Positions 38,080 through 45,482 of a stretch of 64,000 nt of DNA are shown here, one piece after another. The notes beneath the pieces were generated by a model. The model was given only the letters and a program-made list of their open reading frames with translations, searched no databases and was not told the origin of the DNA. The stretch is from Streptomyces sp. ALI-76-A (lineage in GTDB: Bacteria; Actinomycetota; Actinomycetes; Streptomycetales; Streptomycetaceae). Positions within the stretch are counted from its first letter, which is position 1. The number at the start of each line of letters is the position of its first letter. The stretch lies in assembly GCF_030287445.1 (NCBI RefSeq), contig NZ_JASVWB010000002.1, forward strand, positions 2,852,001 through 2,916,000. Reading direction: 5' to 3'. The translations under genes were made by a program, and so were the position numbers.

Positions 38080-38526
38080 ATGCCCATGCACATGAGCCTC
38101 GAAGTGGTCCTGCTGCCGGTGTCCGACGTGGACCGGGCCAAGGAGTTCTACCGGGACAAGGTCGGCTTCCACGTGGACCTCGACGGCGAGGTCATGCCGG
38201 GGGTACGGATCGTGCAGCTGACGCCGCCCGGCTCCGGCTGCTCCATCGCCCTCACCGACGGACTCCAGGTCCCGACGGGGGCCCCGCAGCCGGGGACGTA
38301 CCACGGGCTGCAACTGTGCGTCACGGACGCGAAGGCGGCGTACGAGGAGCTGACCGCGCGCGGTCTCGACGTGAGCGAGCCCCAGCAGTTCGCCCCGCAG
38401 GACGGCGCCACCTTCATGTACTTCAAGGACCCGGACGGCAACGGCTGGGCGATCCAGGAGTACCGCCGCCGGCAGACGGAGCCCCTGCACAAGGTCCTCG
38501 CCGACCTGGCCGCCCGGGGCGAGTGA
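38080..38526 (+). CDS. VOC-superfamily (glyoxalase/dioxygenase-like) protein
   Basis: A 148-aa VOC protein made of two beta-alpha-beta3 units: MSLEVVLLPVSDVDRAKEFY in the first, GLQLCVTDAKAAYEELTARG and MYFKDPDGNGWAIQEYR in the second. The final DPDGNxWxIQE is a family signature with the metal-binding Glu. Enzyme activity cannot be told. AAGGAG precedes the ATG and a strong terminator follows. Confidence 0.88.
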   Translation: MPMHMSLEVVLLPVSDVDRAKEFYRDKVGFHVDLDGEVMPGVRIVQLTPPGSGCSIALTDGLQVPTGAPQPGTYHGLQLCVTDAKAAYEELTARGLDVSEPQQFAPQDGATFMYFKDPDGNGWAIQEYRRRQTEPLHKVLADLAARGE

Positions 38527-38539
38527 GACCGACGGACCC

Positions 38540-38575
38540 GGCAGGGGAGCCCGCGGGTCGGCGGGCTCCCCTGCC
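38540..38575 (+). terminator. Terminator after the VOC gene
   Basis: GGCAGGGGAGCCCGC and its complement form a perfect 15-bp stem over GGGTCG, 14 bp after the stop codon. Confidence 0.88.
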
Positions 38576-38662
38576 GGCGTCCGGACACGACCGACGGGTT
38601 CGCCGTCCGGGCGGGACCAGGCATGCCGGAGCCGGCTCGGTCTCTCTTCGCCATGGCGGCCC

Positions 38663-38824
38663 TCAGGGGAAGTCCAGAAGCTCCCCGAGCGTGTTCAGGA
38701 TCCGGTTGCGGCGGCGGTGTGCCTTGCAGCAGTAGTTCCGCCTGCGCCACCGGCTCTCCGGCTGCTCGACCGGCTCACGACACCATTTGCACGGCCGCGT
38801 ACGGCGCTCTCGTCCCCCACCCAT
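38663..38824 (-). CDS. 53-aa zinc-binding small protein
   Basis: A 53-codon gene from ATG 38824 to TGA 38663. CKWCREPV (C-x2-C) and NYCCKAHRRR (C-C-x2-H) form a likely zinc site, followed by a basic and then hydrophobic tail ending GELLDFP. In the pre-insertion chromosome it would lie directly downstream of glnA2 on the same strand, after the glnA2 terminator. Function unknown. Confidence 0.65.
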   Translation of the reverse strand: MGGGRERRTRPCKWCREPVEQPESRWRRRNYCCKAHRRRNRILNTLGELLDFP

Positions 38825-38876
38825 ACGAGGACCGTAGCGGCATTCCGCACGCTTGGCCCGCGCTTGCAGCGCGAAA

Positions 38877-38907
38877 CAGGGCCGACGGTGCCCGACCGTC
38901 GGCCCTG
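38877..38907. terminator. Native glnA2 terminator, now separated from the gene
   Basis: AGGGCCGACGGT and ACCGTCGGCCCT form a 12-bp stem with a 5-nt loop, 38 bp outside the left repeat. The same hairpin type stands next to intact glnA2 at 54834, showing that this was the original chromosomal terminator of glnA2 before the element inserted. Confidence 0.8.
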
Positions 38908-38944
38908 CGTGTCGTCCCGGCGGGAAACCCCGCTGACCCGTGCC

Positions 38945-39031
38945 TACAGCACCGGCAGGTTCTTCCGCAGCTCGAAGGCGGTGACCTCGCTGCGGTACTC
39001 CTCCCACTCCTGGCGCTTGTTGCGCAGGAAG
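38945..39031. other. attL: left direct repeat holding the displaced glnA2 3' end
   Basis: An 87-bp copy of the last 28 codons of glnA2, matching 54904-54990 with one mismatch (38977 versus 54936). A 54-bp stretch (38978-39031) is fully identical and is the likely crossover core. This copy ends in a TAG stop (minus strand, 38944-38946), while intact glnA2 ends in TAA. Identity stops abruptly after 39031, the inner boundary. Confidence 0.92.
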
Positions 39032-39242
39032 TGGCGTCGGCTTGGGGCGATCTCCTCCGATCGACGTCGGCGCAGCGCTGCCGTGTGATCGAACGGCCGT
39101 CATTGGTCGTTCTTGGTCGCCGTGGGCCACCCTTCGACGGCCCACAGACGGCCCCGGACGGCCCGTCCGGGATCCCCCGTGAGACAGCCGAGAACTGCGA
39201 ATCGTGTCGCGCTCGTCCGCCAAAGGGAGCTAGCTTTTGGGC
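39032..39242. promoter_or_regulatory. Left end of the element, probable integrase arm region
   Basis: A non-coding 211-bp stretch with the repeated word TTGGTCG (two copies near 39098-39118) and a small palindrome CCCGGACG-GCC-CGTCCGGG near 39153. Such short repeats near att cores are typical of integrase/Xis arm sites. It also contains the leader of the HEPN gene, with GGGAG upstream. Confidence 0.4.
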
Positions 39243-40235
39243 ATGGACTCCGTTCTCTCGCATCGTAGCCTCTACTGGGGGGCACACAAATTCGCTCACT
39301 CAGCGATGGACGCACATGCCCGCCATGACCAAGAGGTTTTTCTGCTTCACGCAGGGGTCAGTATTGAGAGGCTAACGAAGGCAGTCCTATCAAAGACGAG
39401 CCCGTTCCTTTTGATGGAATTGAAGGGCAATGATGACACTCTCTTTCAACTTGCGGGCCTTAAGGAGCTGACGAAGGTAAGAACTGCTGGAGCGTCGCAA
39501 GTAATCGGGCGACTGAGAGCAATGGACGTTCTACCGAAGAAGGACCCTGACCTAGATGAGCTAATCGAGCTGAGAAACGGCGTGGCGCACCTTTTGACTA
39601 ACTCTTCGGAGTCATTTGATGCCTTGGGTACGTTCGCCCGCGTCAGCAATACATTGCTCCCTCACCTGGATATCGAACCCGCTGAATTCTGGGGCACTTG
39701 GAATGAGGCTATCGAAATCGCTCTCAGCGAATCTCTCGCTGAAGTTGCACGCGAGATTCGCGGGCGCATCGAACAGGCGAAGTACCGTCTGGAAAGACGC
39801 CTTGACGGTGTACCGACCGATGCCGTTGACATCATCTACGGGAATGCTAATGACGCGGCTGAAGCGGGTGGTTTCGGCGTGCGCGTCCAGTGCGGAGACT
39901 TCAGCTATCATTCCCCTAGAGAGTGTCCAGCGTGCCGCTGCACAGGACATCTTGTGGTCACGCTCCCTGGAATTGGAGCCACCCCGGAGGGTGACCCGAA
40001 CCGCAGCTTTCACTGTCCTCTATGTGATTTCAGCGCCTATGGCGTTGATGAAGTAGCAGCGGCCGGAATTGCGCGCAGCGAAGTATTCTTCAGCGGCAGC
40101 GGGGAGCCGCTCACCGCTCTCGACCCATCCGTTCTTGAAGAATACGTAACGTATGGAATGATCGACCATTCCGGTGTCGCGAAAGCGGTGCAGGTTTTCG
40201 CAGAGCAAGCAGCAGCCCGCCCTACTACCTCATGA
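39243..40235 (+). CDS. HEPN-type protein with C-terminal zinc ribbon
   Basis: A 330-aa protein of visibly lower GC than all its neighbours. Near residue 111, LIELRNGVAHL holds a canonical HEPN Rx4H motif (R111, N112, H116) between helices, the catalytic signature of many toxin and defence RNases. A C-terminal zinc ribbon is formed by C228/C231 (ECPACRCTGH) and C258/C261 (FHCPLCDFS). No signal or membrane segment. No partner antitoxin such as an MNT gene is adjacent; the XRE regulator follows 170 bp later across a terminator. RNase function is inference; a DUF4145-like non-catalytic HEPN is an alternative. Confidence 0.65.
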   Translation: MDSVLSHRSLYWGAHKFAHSAMDAHARHDQEVFLLHAGVSIERLTKAVLSKTSPFLLMELKGNDDTLFQLAGLKELTKVRTAGASQVIGRLRAMDVLPKKDPDLDELIELRNGVAHLLTNSSESFDALGTFARVSNTLLPHLDIEPAEFWGTWNEAIEIALSESLAEVAREIRGRIEQAKYRLERRLDGVPTDAVDIIYGNANDAAEAGGFGVRVQCGDFSYHSPRECPACRCTGHLVVTLPGIGATPEGDPNRSFHCPLCDFSAYGVDEVAAAGIARSEVFFSGSGEPLTALDPSVLEEYVTYGMIDHSGVAKAVQVFAEQAAARPTTS

Positions 40236-40263
40236 TCTGCTTCCACAGATCAAGCTCACTTCG

Positions 40264-40288
40264 GGGCCCGGACACTCTGTCCGGGCCC
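40264..40288 (+). terminator. Terminator/bracketing hairpin left of the XRE-flavoprotein cassette
   Basis: GGGCCCGGACA-CTC-TGTCCGGGCCC, an 11-bp stem with a 3-nt loop, 29 bp after the HEPN gene. The 19-nt centre CCCGGACACTCTGTCCGGG is identical to that of the hairpin at 42235. Confidence 0.85.
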
Positions 40289-40407
40289 TTCGTGTCGGTC
40301 GCCCTCAGACTCGTACTGGTCTTGACGTACGAGCGGTCAACTACGCGCCCAACCACGGGCTCTGTACCGTGAAACCGGCCCCCAACATCCAGCAGGAGGC
40401 AGCAGGT

Positions 40408-41643
40408 ATGCGTGGTCTTGGAGATCACCTCACCATCGGTGAGCGCATCGCGTTCTACCGGAAGCGTCGCGGCTACACGCAAGAGGTGCTCGCCGGTCTG
40501 GTCGGGCGTAGCACGGACTGGTTGGCAAAGATCGAGACGGGGCGCCGGAAGCCTCCCCGTATCGACATGCTCGCGGAGCTGTCGCGCATACTGCGCGTGC
40601 CCCTCGGGGACCTGCTCGGTCAGACGGTGCTCATGGAGGACGAGAAGCAGCAGGACGACGTTCCGGCCGTGCGTGATGCACTCATGAGCCCGCGCCGGCT
40701 TTCTCGTCTGCTCTTCGGCCCCGAGACTGAGGCGCAGCTTCCCATGCCGGCCCCCGTAGCCGTGCGTGTGGAGCAGGCATGGAACGACTACCAGGGTGGG
40801 CGGCTCGGCAGCGTCATCGCCGCGCTTCCCGCGCTCCTACAGACTGCGCAAGAGCTGGAGGAGCGAGCCGCGCGGCGCGGTGAGGACCGTAGCGACTGCT
40901 GGGCAGTGTCGGCCCGTACCCACCACCTCGCAGCAACGACCCTCGCGAAGATCGGCGAATCGGACATCTCATGGCTCGCCGCCGAGCGCGCGATGCGTGC
41001 CGCAGACGAGTCTGACGACCCACTCGTGTTGGCGTCCGCCGCGCGGTCCGGCACGCACGCCCTACTGGCCAATGGCCGGTACGACGATGCGTTGGAGCTG
41101 GGCAATACGGCCGCCGCATGGCTCTCGTCTCGTGTGACAGACAACGACCCTGCGGCACTGAGTTTGCTGGGGATGATCCACCTGCGGGCCGCTGTCGCGG
41201 CGGCCCGACATCAGGACCGGCCCACCGCAGCCGGTCTGTTGGATCGGGCCGAGGAACTCGCGGATGATCTCGGCTCGGATGAGAATTACTGGCAGACCGG
41301 CTTCGGACCCACGAACGTCCTGCTTCACCGTCTGTCGGTTGAGCTGGACCTCGACAACGTGTCGTACGTGGTGGAACACGGCCAGATCAACGTCGACCAC
41401 ATGCCGCAGGAACGCAGCGTGTCGCACCGCATCGACTTCGCGCGCGCTCTCTCGCTCAGCGGACAGGGCGATGCGGCGTTCACGGAACTTCGCACGGCTG
41501 AACGCACATCACCGCAGCTCGTACGCAACAATCCGAGGGTGCGCGAGACACTGCGGGACCTGATCAAGCAATCGCCGGTCACCGGCGGCTCGCGATCGTC
41601 CGAGGTGTTCGTGATGGCTCAACGGTGCAGGGCGGTGCAGTGA
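40408..41643 (+). CDS. XRE-family regulator with TPR-like C-terminus
   Basis: A 411-aa protein with an N-terminal helix-turn-helix (TIGERIAFYRKRRGYTQEVL, then VGRSTDWLAKIETGRRKP) and about 300 residues of helical TPR-like repeats (LAATTLAKIGESDISWLAAE, NTAAAWLSSR, RALSLSGQGDAAFTELRTAE). The architecture suits a regulator whose repeats sense a peptide or ligand. ATG at 40408 with AGGAGG 8 nt upstream. Its last base pairs overlap the flavoprotein start (GTGA), so the two are translationally coupled. A TTGAC/GTCAA inverted repeat near 40322 may be its operator. Confidence 0.85.
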   Translation: MRGLGDHLTIGERIAFYRKRRGYTQEVLAGLVGRSTDWLAKIETGRRKPPRIDMLAELSRILRVPLGDLLGQTVLMEDEKQQDDVPAVRDALMSPRRLSRLLFGPETEAQLPMPAPVAVRVEQAWNDYQGGRLGSVIAALPALLQTAQELEERAARRGEDRSDCWAVSARTHHLAATTLAKIGESDISWLAAERAMRAADESDDPLVLASAARSGTHALLANGRYDDALELGNTAAAWLSSRVTDNDPAALSLLGMIHLRAAVAAARHQDRPTAAGLLDRAEELADDLGSDENYWQTGFGPTNVLLHRLSVELDLDNVSYVVEHGQINVDHMPQERSVSHRIDFARALSLSGQGDAAFTELRTAERTSPQLVRNNPRVRETLRDLIKQSPVTGGSRSSEVFVMAQRCRAVQ

Positions 41644-42203
41644 GTTCAGGCAAGCGTGGGGTGCTCGGAGTCGTCGGGTCGGCGGCCGGAGGCGTAGAGA
41701 CGCTGCGCACCGGTCTGGTTGAGCCCGCGATGGAGCGCGGCTGGCAGGTGGCTGTCACTCTGACGCCGACCGCAGGTCAGTGGCTACGGATGAGCGGCGA
41801 GGTCGAGCAGCTGGAGAAGCTAACCGGCCTACCCGTGCGCGACGAACCGCGCTTGCTTGGCGAGGCACGACCGCATCCGCCAGTTGACTGCTACGTGGTA
41901 GCCCCTGCGTCGGCCAACATGGTGGCCAAGCTCGCCACGGGCCTGATGGACAACCAAGCGCTGACCCAGGTAGGCGAGGCGATCGGCACCCTCAGGTTGC
42001 CCGTCGTTGTCTTCCCTCGGGTCAACGCGGCGCACGCCCGCCACCCGGCATGGCAGAACCATATCGACACCCTCCGGGCGGGGGGCGTGCGCATCGTCTA
42101 CGGCCCGGAGGTGTGGCCGCTATACGAGCCACGCGAGGCGCCGGCGGGCCGTGAACTGCCGTGGGGGGCAGTGCTGGATGCCGTGGACGAAGCGACCCGA
42201 TGA
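41640..42203 (+). CDS. HFCD-type flavoprotein
   Basis: A 187-aa member of the homo-oligomeric flavin-containing Cys decarboxylase family. KRGVLGVVGSAAGGVETLR is the FMN-binding N-terminus; TPTAGQWL supplies the TPTA signature, and YVVAPASANMVAKLATGLMDN matches the conserved APAS(A/T)N-x-L/V-A-K-x-A segment. Family members oxidatively decarboxylate peptidyl cysteines or phosphopantothenoylcysteine. GTG at 41640 overlaps the XRE stop; a terminator follows. A biosynthetic or modifying role for the pair is possible but not shown. Confidence 0.85.
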   Translation: MSSGKRGVLGVVGSAAGGVETLRTGLVEPAMERGWQVAVTLTPTAGQWLRMSGEVEQLEKLTGLPVRDEPRLLGEARPHPPVDCYVVAPASANMVAKLATGLMDNQALTQVGEAIGTLRLPVVVFPRVNAAHARHPAWQNHIDTLRAGGVRIVYGPEVWPLYEPREAPAGRELPWGAVLDAVDEATR

Positions 42204-42234
42204 CGAGTCGTCAACCACCCTGACCTGCAAGGAA

Positions 42235-42265
42235 AGAGGACCCGGACACTCTGTCCGGGTCCTCT
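42235..42265 (+). terminator. Terminator right of the XRE-flavoprotein cassette
   Basis: AGAGGACCCGGACA-CTC-TGTCCGGGTCCTCT, a 14-bp perfect stem, 31 bp after the flavoprotein gene. Its central part repeats the hairpin at 40264. Confidence 0.88.
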
Positions 42266-42280
42266 GCCGTTCACGGCTAC

Positions 42281-42511
42281 ATGCTCATTGGCATGCCAGG
42301 GATCAATGAGCGAAGCGGCGAGCTGGAATGCATGACTCCTGCTGAACTCGCTTTGATCAAAGCGAGTTTGAGGGACGCTCGCCTCAGGGTCGAACGACTG
42401 CTGAGGCGTGCGGATGAACTCACGGCGATGGTGGAGTCTCGCTACCCACAAGCCGCTCAAGCCGGTCAAGCCGCTCCCCGAGCAACCGGAGAGCGTCATG
42501 AATCGTGCTGA
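42281..42511 (+). CDS. Possible small coiled-coil protein overlapping the GntR gene
   Basis: A 76-codon frame; the part from the ATG at 42332 (MTPAELALIKASLRDARLRV, then ERLLRRADELTAMVESRY) reads as a regular amphipathic helix. Its end overlaps the antisense GntR 3' end by 92 bp. There is no clear ribosome site and the codon bias is weaker than in neighbours. It may be real or may be the shadow of the GntR C-terminal helix. Confidence 0.3.
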   Translation: MLIGMPGINERSGELECMTPAELALIKASLRDARLRVERLLRRADELTAMVESRYPQAAQAGQAAPRATGERHESC

Positions 42512-42815
42512 GCTCTGCGGCCAGGGCCGCGAAAGCAGGGCTACTACCCGGCTCGGTGCCGAGGGGTGCCGCAGGGTCGCGTACGAACGTCCCGCGCCCC
42601 TGCTGAGTGAGGATCAACCCCTCGTCACGGAGTTGGCCGTACGCGCTCTGAACAGTCATGAGCTGCACGCCAAGTTGCTTGGCCAGCGCGCGAGCTGCTG
42701 GGAGCCGGTCCCCCGCGCCGTACTCGCGATCGGGGCCCGTGATCTTCTCGCGGAACTGCGCCGCAATCTCCCTGGCCGTTGGCGTGGGCTTGGGCACTTT
42801 GGGGCTCTGATCCAT
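42420..42815 (-). CDS. GntR-family repressor (KorA-like)
   Basis: A 131-aa regulator with a GntR winged helix: TAREIAAQFREKITGPDREY, then DRLPAARALAKQLGVQLMTV and GLILTQQGRGTFV. The short C-terminal helical tail without a ligand domain is typical of the KorSA/KorA regulators of AICEs and plasmids that hold back transfer and replication genes. Two palindromic operators lie directly upstream (42833, 42881). Divergent to the transfer operon it probably controls. Confidence 0.88.
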   Translation of the reverse strand: MDQSPKVPKPTPTAREIAAQFREKITGPDREYGAGDRLPAARALAKQLGVQLMTVQSAYGQLRDEGLILTQQGRGTFVRDPAAPLGTEPGSSPAFAALAAELSTIHDALRLLGERLDRLERLVGSETPPSP

Positions 42816-42832
42816 GCCCCCGAGAGTAACCG

Positions 42833-42846
42833 GACCTAGGTCAATC
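42833..42846. promoter_or_regulatory. GntR operator copy 1
   Basis: GACCTAGGTCAATC, a near-complete match to the palindrome at 42881, lies 18 bp upstream of the GntR start. Suited to autorepression. Confidence 0.75.
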
Positions 42847-42869
42847 TCACGCTGTTCCGTCGTACCCTC

Positions 42870-42898
42870 TTGACAGGCAGATTGACCTAGGTCAATCT
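42870..42898 (+). promoter_or_regulatory. Probable promoter of the transfer operon
   Basis: TTGACA at 42870, 17 nt, then CAATCT at 42893: a sigma70-like promoter whose -10 and spacer overlap the second GntR operator, so the repressor would block it. Confidence 0.6.
42881..42896. promoter_or_regulatory. GntR operator copy 2 (16-bp perfect palindrome)
   Basis: ATTGACCTAGGTCAAT, a perfect palindrome 66 bp upstream of the GntR start and overlapping the rightward promoter. Similar TGACnnnGTCA-type sites serve GntR repressors. Confidence 0.82.
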
Positions 42899-42940
42899 TC
42901 CCTTAGCCGGATCGAGAACCCCGAAGGGGCTTCACCGGCT

Positions 42941-43150
42941 GTGTGGCAAGTGCTTGACCTGCACGAATGCACAGGGCGGGGACGCTGCAATCCCGCTAAA
43001 GGCCAGATGGAACAGGGTTTCGACCCGTACTGGCGAGGTGGCCCGGTGACCGCGAGCAACGGCCGGAGAGTGGGGACGCGATCCCCTTTGCAGTGCTTCA
43101 CCCCTGTTGACCTCGCGAAAGGGCGCCTGATGTACCGACGAAAACCCTGA
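42941..43150 (+). CDS. Possible 69-aa small protein of the element
   Basis: A frame from GTG 42941, starting VWQVLDLHECTGRGRCNPAK and ending GRLMYRRKP. It is the first ORF after the repressed promoter, with GAAGGGG about 10 nt upstream. Two Cys near the start. Codon bias is mixed, and no homology is recognised. The remaining 43151-43385 holds hairpins and no gene. Confidence 0.35.
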   Translation: MWQVLDLHECTGRGRCNPAKGQMEQGFDPYWRGGPVTASNGRRVGTRSPLQCFTPVDLAKGRLMYRRKP

Positions 43151-43319
43151 GCGCCACCGTTACGGACCGGTCGGCGGCGCCTGGACAGCAGGCACGGTCC
43201 ACCACGGCTCGCAGCACGTCATGCTGCGGCCGGCTGCCTCTCCTGCCCGTCCGTCCCGCGCATGGCGTGAGGACGTACGGACGGGAGTGCGGGGAGCCGG
43301 AACCGACTCCAACGGCGAG

Positions 43320-43348
43320 CGGCTCCCGGGGGTGCATCCCGGGAGCCG
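43320..43348 (+). terminator. Hairpin upstream of the transfer gene chain
   Basis: CGGCTCCCGGG and CCCGGGAGCCG form an 11-bp stem with a 7-nt loop, 37 bp before the DUF6284-like gene. It may attenuate transcription entering the transfer genes. Confidence 0.7.
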
Positions 43349-43385
43349 CGTTCGGGCCGTTCCTCTCTGGAAGGAACACGACCCA

Positions 43386-43649
43386 ATGGACCACATCGTT
43401 ACTGTTCAGGACGCTGTTACGGCGTTCGCCGACTTCATGGAGCCGACGGACGCGGAGCTGGGCGCGATCGAGCAGGAGATGCCGCTGATCCTGGCGGACG
43501 TCGACCTGCTGGACGCCTACATCACGACCCTGGACCGTACGCCGAACGAGCTGGACACCCGCCGCATCCGCCGCGCCCGCCGCCGGGCCCTGGCCGTGCG
43601 GGTGGAGCTGGCCAACCTGCCGACCACGGTGTCGGGGGTGGGGGCATGA
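43386..43649 (+). CDS. DUF6284-like small protein
   Basis: An 87-aa protein: MDHIVTVQDAVTAFADFMEP, then TDAELGAIEQEMPLILADVD and a basic helix RRIRRARRRALAVRVELA. Proteins with this pattern occur in AICE and plasmid transfer regions of Streptomyces. GGAAGGAA lies about 9 nt upstream of the ATG. Its stop overlaps the next start (ATGA), marking the beginning of a coupled gene chain. Role unknown. Confidence 0.7.
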   Translation: MDHIVTVQDAVTAFADFMEPTDAELGAIEQEMPLILADVDLLDAYITTLDRTPNELDTRRIRRARRRALAVRVELANLPTTVSGVGA

Positions 43650-43816
43650 GCGAGCGCCAGATCCTGGACAGCTTCCCGGCCGGCGCCCCGCGCGGTTCCT
43701 GGCCCGCGGAGGAACGGGCCACCGAACTGCGCGAGCAGGGCCAGCCGGCCACCGTCGTCATGGACCTGCACACGGACCGCTTCCTGGTCATCACGCCCGA
43801 GGACGGTGTGCGGTGA
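43646..43816 (+). CDS. 56-aa hypothetical protein of the transfer gene chain
   Basis: Starts ATG 43646 overlapping the previous stop and ends at 43816, overlapping the next start by 4 bp. MSERQILDSFPAGAPRGSWP opens it and VVMDLHTDRFLVITP follows. The two 4-bp overlaps and codon bias make it a convincing gene. Function unknown. Confidence 0.7.
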   Translation: MSERQILDSFPAGAPRGSWPAEERATELREQGQPATVVMDLHTDRFLVITPEDGVR

Positions 43817-44145
43817 CTGAGCTGCCTCCCCCCGTCCGTGACCTGCTCACCGCGGTCCTGGAAGCCCTCGACATCCCGCACCCGGCAGCCGTCGGCGGTA
43901 CCGAGGCGCATGACCGCTTGTTGAACACCCGCGCCGTGCACGCCGTGATTGCCCTGCGCGCCGTCCTGAGCGACGGGCCCGGCCTGGGCGCCGCCTGGAA
44001 CGCGCAGTACCTGCGGGAGCGTCTCGCTGAGCACCCCGTGACCGGGTACGTCACCGTCGAGCAGGCCGACGCTGCGCTCGCCGAGGGCAAGTCCTGGTCC
44101 CAGGCCGTCACCCTTCCGGCGCAGGCCGCGGAGGTGGGCGAATGA
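43813..44145 (+). CDS. 110-aa hypothetical protein of the transfer gene chain
   Basis: GTG at 43813 overlaps the upstream stop; its own stop overlaps the next ATG (44142). All-helical sequence with PPPVRDLLTAVLEALDI and AAWNAQYLRERLAEHPV. No membrane segment. Such small soluble proteins occur in AICEs without known role. Confidence 0.72.
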   Translation: MTELPPPVRDLLTAVLEALDIPHPAAVGGTEAHDRLLNTRAVHAVIALRAVLSDGPGLGAAWNAQYLRERLAEHPVTGYVTVEQADAALAEGKSWSQAVTLPAQAAEVGE

Positions 44146-45482
44146 CTGCCCTGCTCGCATGGGCGCAAGCCCACCTGCTCGCGGCCGTCACCGCTGGCGT
44201 TCTCATGCTGGCCGTGGTCGTCGCGGTGCTGTGGCCTTTGCGTCGTACCCCGGCTGCCGTGGCGGTGGCCGCGCTCGCCGCAATGGCTTGCACCGGGTAC
44301 AGCGCGGATACCTCGTGGCGGTTCGCCGAACACGAACTCGGCATGACGTCGACCGGTGAGCGGGCGGCGATGTTCGCCGCCGCGGAACTCGCCCTGTTCG
44401 CGTGTGCGCTGATGGCTCGGCAGAACCTGCGCGGACCGCAGAAAGCGCCGGGTACACCGGGTGTACTCGTGTGGCTGATCACCGGAGTACAGGTGATTCC
44501 GGCGTACTCCGAATCCGGGTTCGTCGGAGGCACCGTGCGCGCCGTGGTCGGCCCGGTCCTGGCCGCGATGCTGTGGCACCTGGCCATGGGCATCGAACTG
44601 AGGCACTCCAAGCCGGACGCCGCATCAGCCTCACTGCCGGCCGTACTCGCCCGCGAGGTACGCGAACGCCTGCTGTCCCGGCTCGGTCTGGCCGTGCGCG
44701 ACCGCACCGCCGAACAGATCAGCCGCGACCGCGCCACCGTCAAAGCGGTCGCCCTGGCGGCGAAGTTGTCCCAGATGAAGCCCGGTGCGCGGGGCCGTGC
44801 CCGGGTGGCCCGGCGCCTGTCGGTGGCCGTGGGCAAGGCACAGGCCGGCGCGTCCGAGGAGCAGCGTCACAAGCTGCTGGATCTCCTCGCCGCGCGCCGT
44901 CACGCCGCATCCCTCGCCACGATCGACCTGCCGTCCCCGTGGCAGCGCGAGGAAGACGCGGCCGGCGAGTACACGGAGTACGCCCGCGTCGAGCCTGTAC
45001 CCGAGGTGTACCCGGCGCCGTCGAACGCCGTACCCGCGGGCGTCCGGCTGCTGCCGGTCGTGGCCCGCCCCGAGCCGCGCACGCTCGAACTCGACGCGTT
45101 CCGCGGGCAGCCGGCGCGGTCCGGGGAGCCTGCCGTACTCGCCGCTGAGGCGCGGCGTACCCGGCCCGAGGTACATGCCGAGTACGTACCCGAGCAGTCT
45201 GCCGGCGAGCAGGGCGAGGACTGGCGCATCGACGGCGACTACGCCGACGGGCAGGGCAACCCGGCGCAGGGCAACCCGCTCGGTCAACTCGGTCTGGACT
45301 GGGCGGCTCAGCAGTTCAAGGACGAGCTGCTGGCCGGACAGATCCCGTCCATCCGCGCCATCAAGGACCGGCTGTCCGTGGGCCAGAACCGGGCCAAGGA
45401 GATCCAGGACGGGTTCCGGCAGGCGCAGGCCGCATGGCGGCTCGCCGGGTCGGGAGTGGAGCCGGCTGAGGCGGTGCTCTGA
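44142..45482 (+). CDS. DUF2637-type membrane protein (Spd-like)
   Basis: A 446-aa protein. The first 150 residues carry four hydrophobic segments (AVTAGVLMLAVVVAVLWPL, AAMFAAAELALFACAL, GVLVWLITGVQV, GGTVRAVVGPVLAAMLW), as in DUF2637. The rest is soluble, with a basic helical part (RDRATVKAVALAAKLSQMK) and an acidic, Val/Pro-rich linker, ending in a possible helix-turn-helix-like segment (AIKDRLSVGQNRAKEIQ). It is coupled by 4-bp overlap on both sides. DUF2637 proteins in Streptomyces elements are linked to plasmid spread; function inferred from context. Confidence 0.8.
   Translation: MTALLAWAQAHLLAAVTAGVLMLAVVVAVLWPLRRTPAAVAVAALAAMACTGYSADTSWRFAEHELGMTSTGERAAMFAAAELALFACALMARQNLRGPQKAPGTPGVLVWLITGVQVIPAYSESGFVGGTVRAVVGPVLAAMLWHLAMGIELRHSKPDAASASLPAVLAREVRERLLSRLGLAVRDRTAEQISRDRATVKAVALAAKLSQMKPGARGRARVARRLSVAVGKAQAGASEEQRHKLLDLLAARRHAASLATIDLPSPWQREEDAAGEYTEYARVEPVPEVYPAPSNAVPAGVRLLPVVARPEPRTLELDAFRGQPARSGEPAVLAAEARRTRPEVHAEYVPEQSAGEQGEDWRIDGDYADGQGNPAQGNPLGQLGLDWAAQQFKDELLAGQIPSIRAIKDRLSVGQNRAKEIQDGFRQAQAAWRLAGSGVEPAEAVL

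Noticed and set aside
38945..39031. Separate truncated glutamine synthetase pseudogene
   Set aside because: The fragment is exactly the glnA2 3' end repeated at the other side of an integrase-bearing element, so it is an att site.
42239..42261. GACCCGGA words in the hairpin as TraB recognition sites
   Set aside because: The word matches a TRS I recall from plasmid pSVH1, but it is common in Streptomyces DNA and here is part of a terminator stem; the array after traB is a better candidate.
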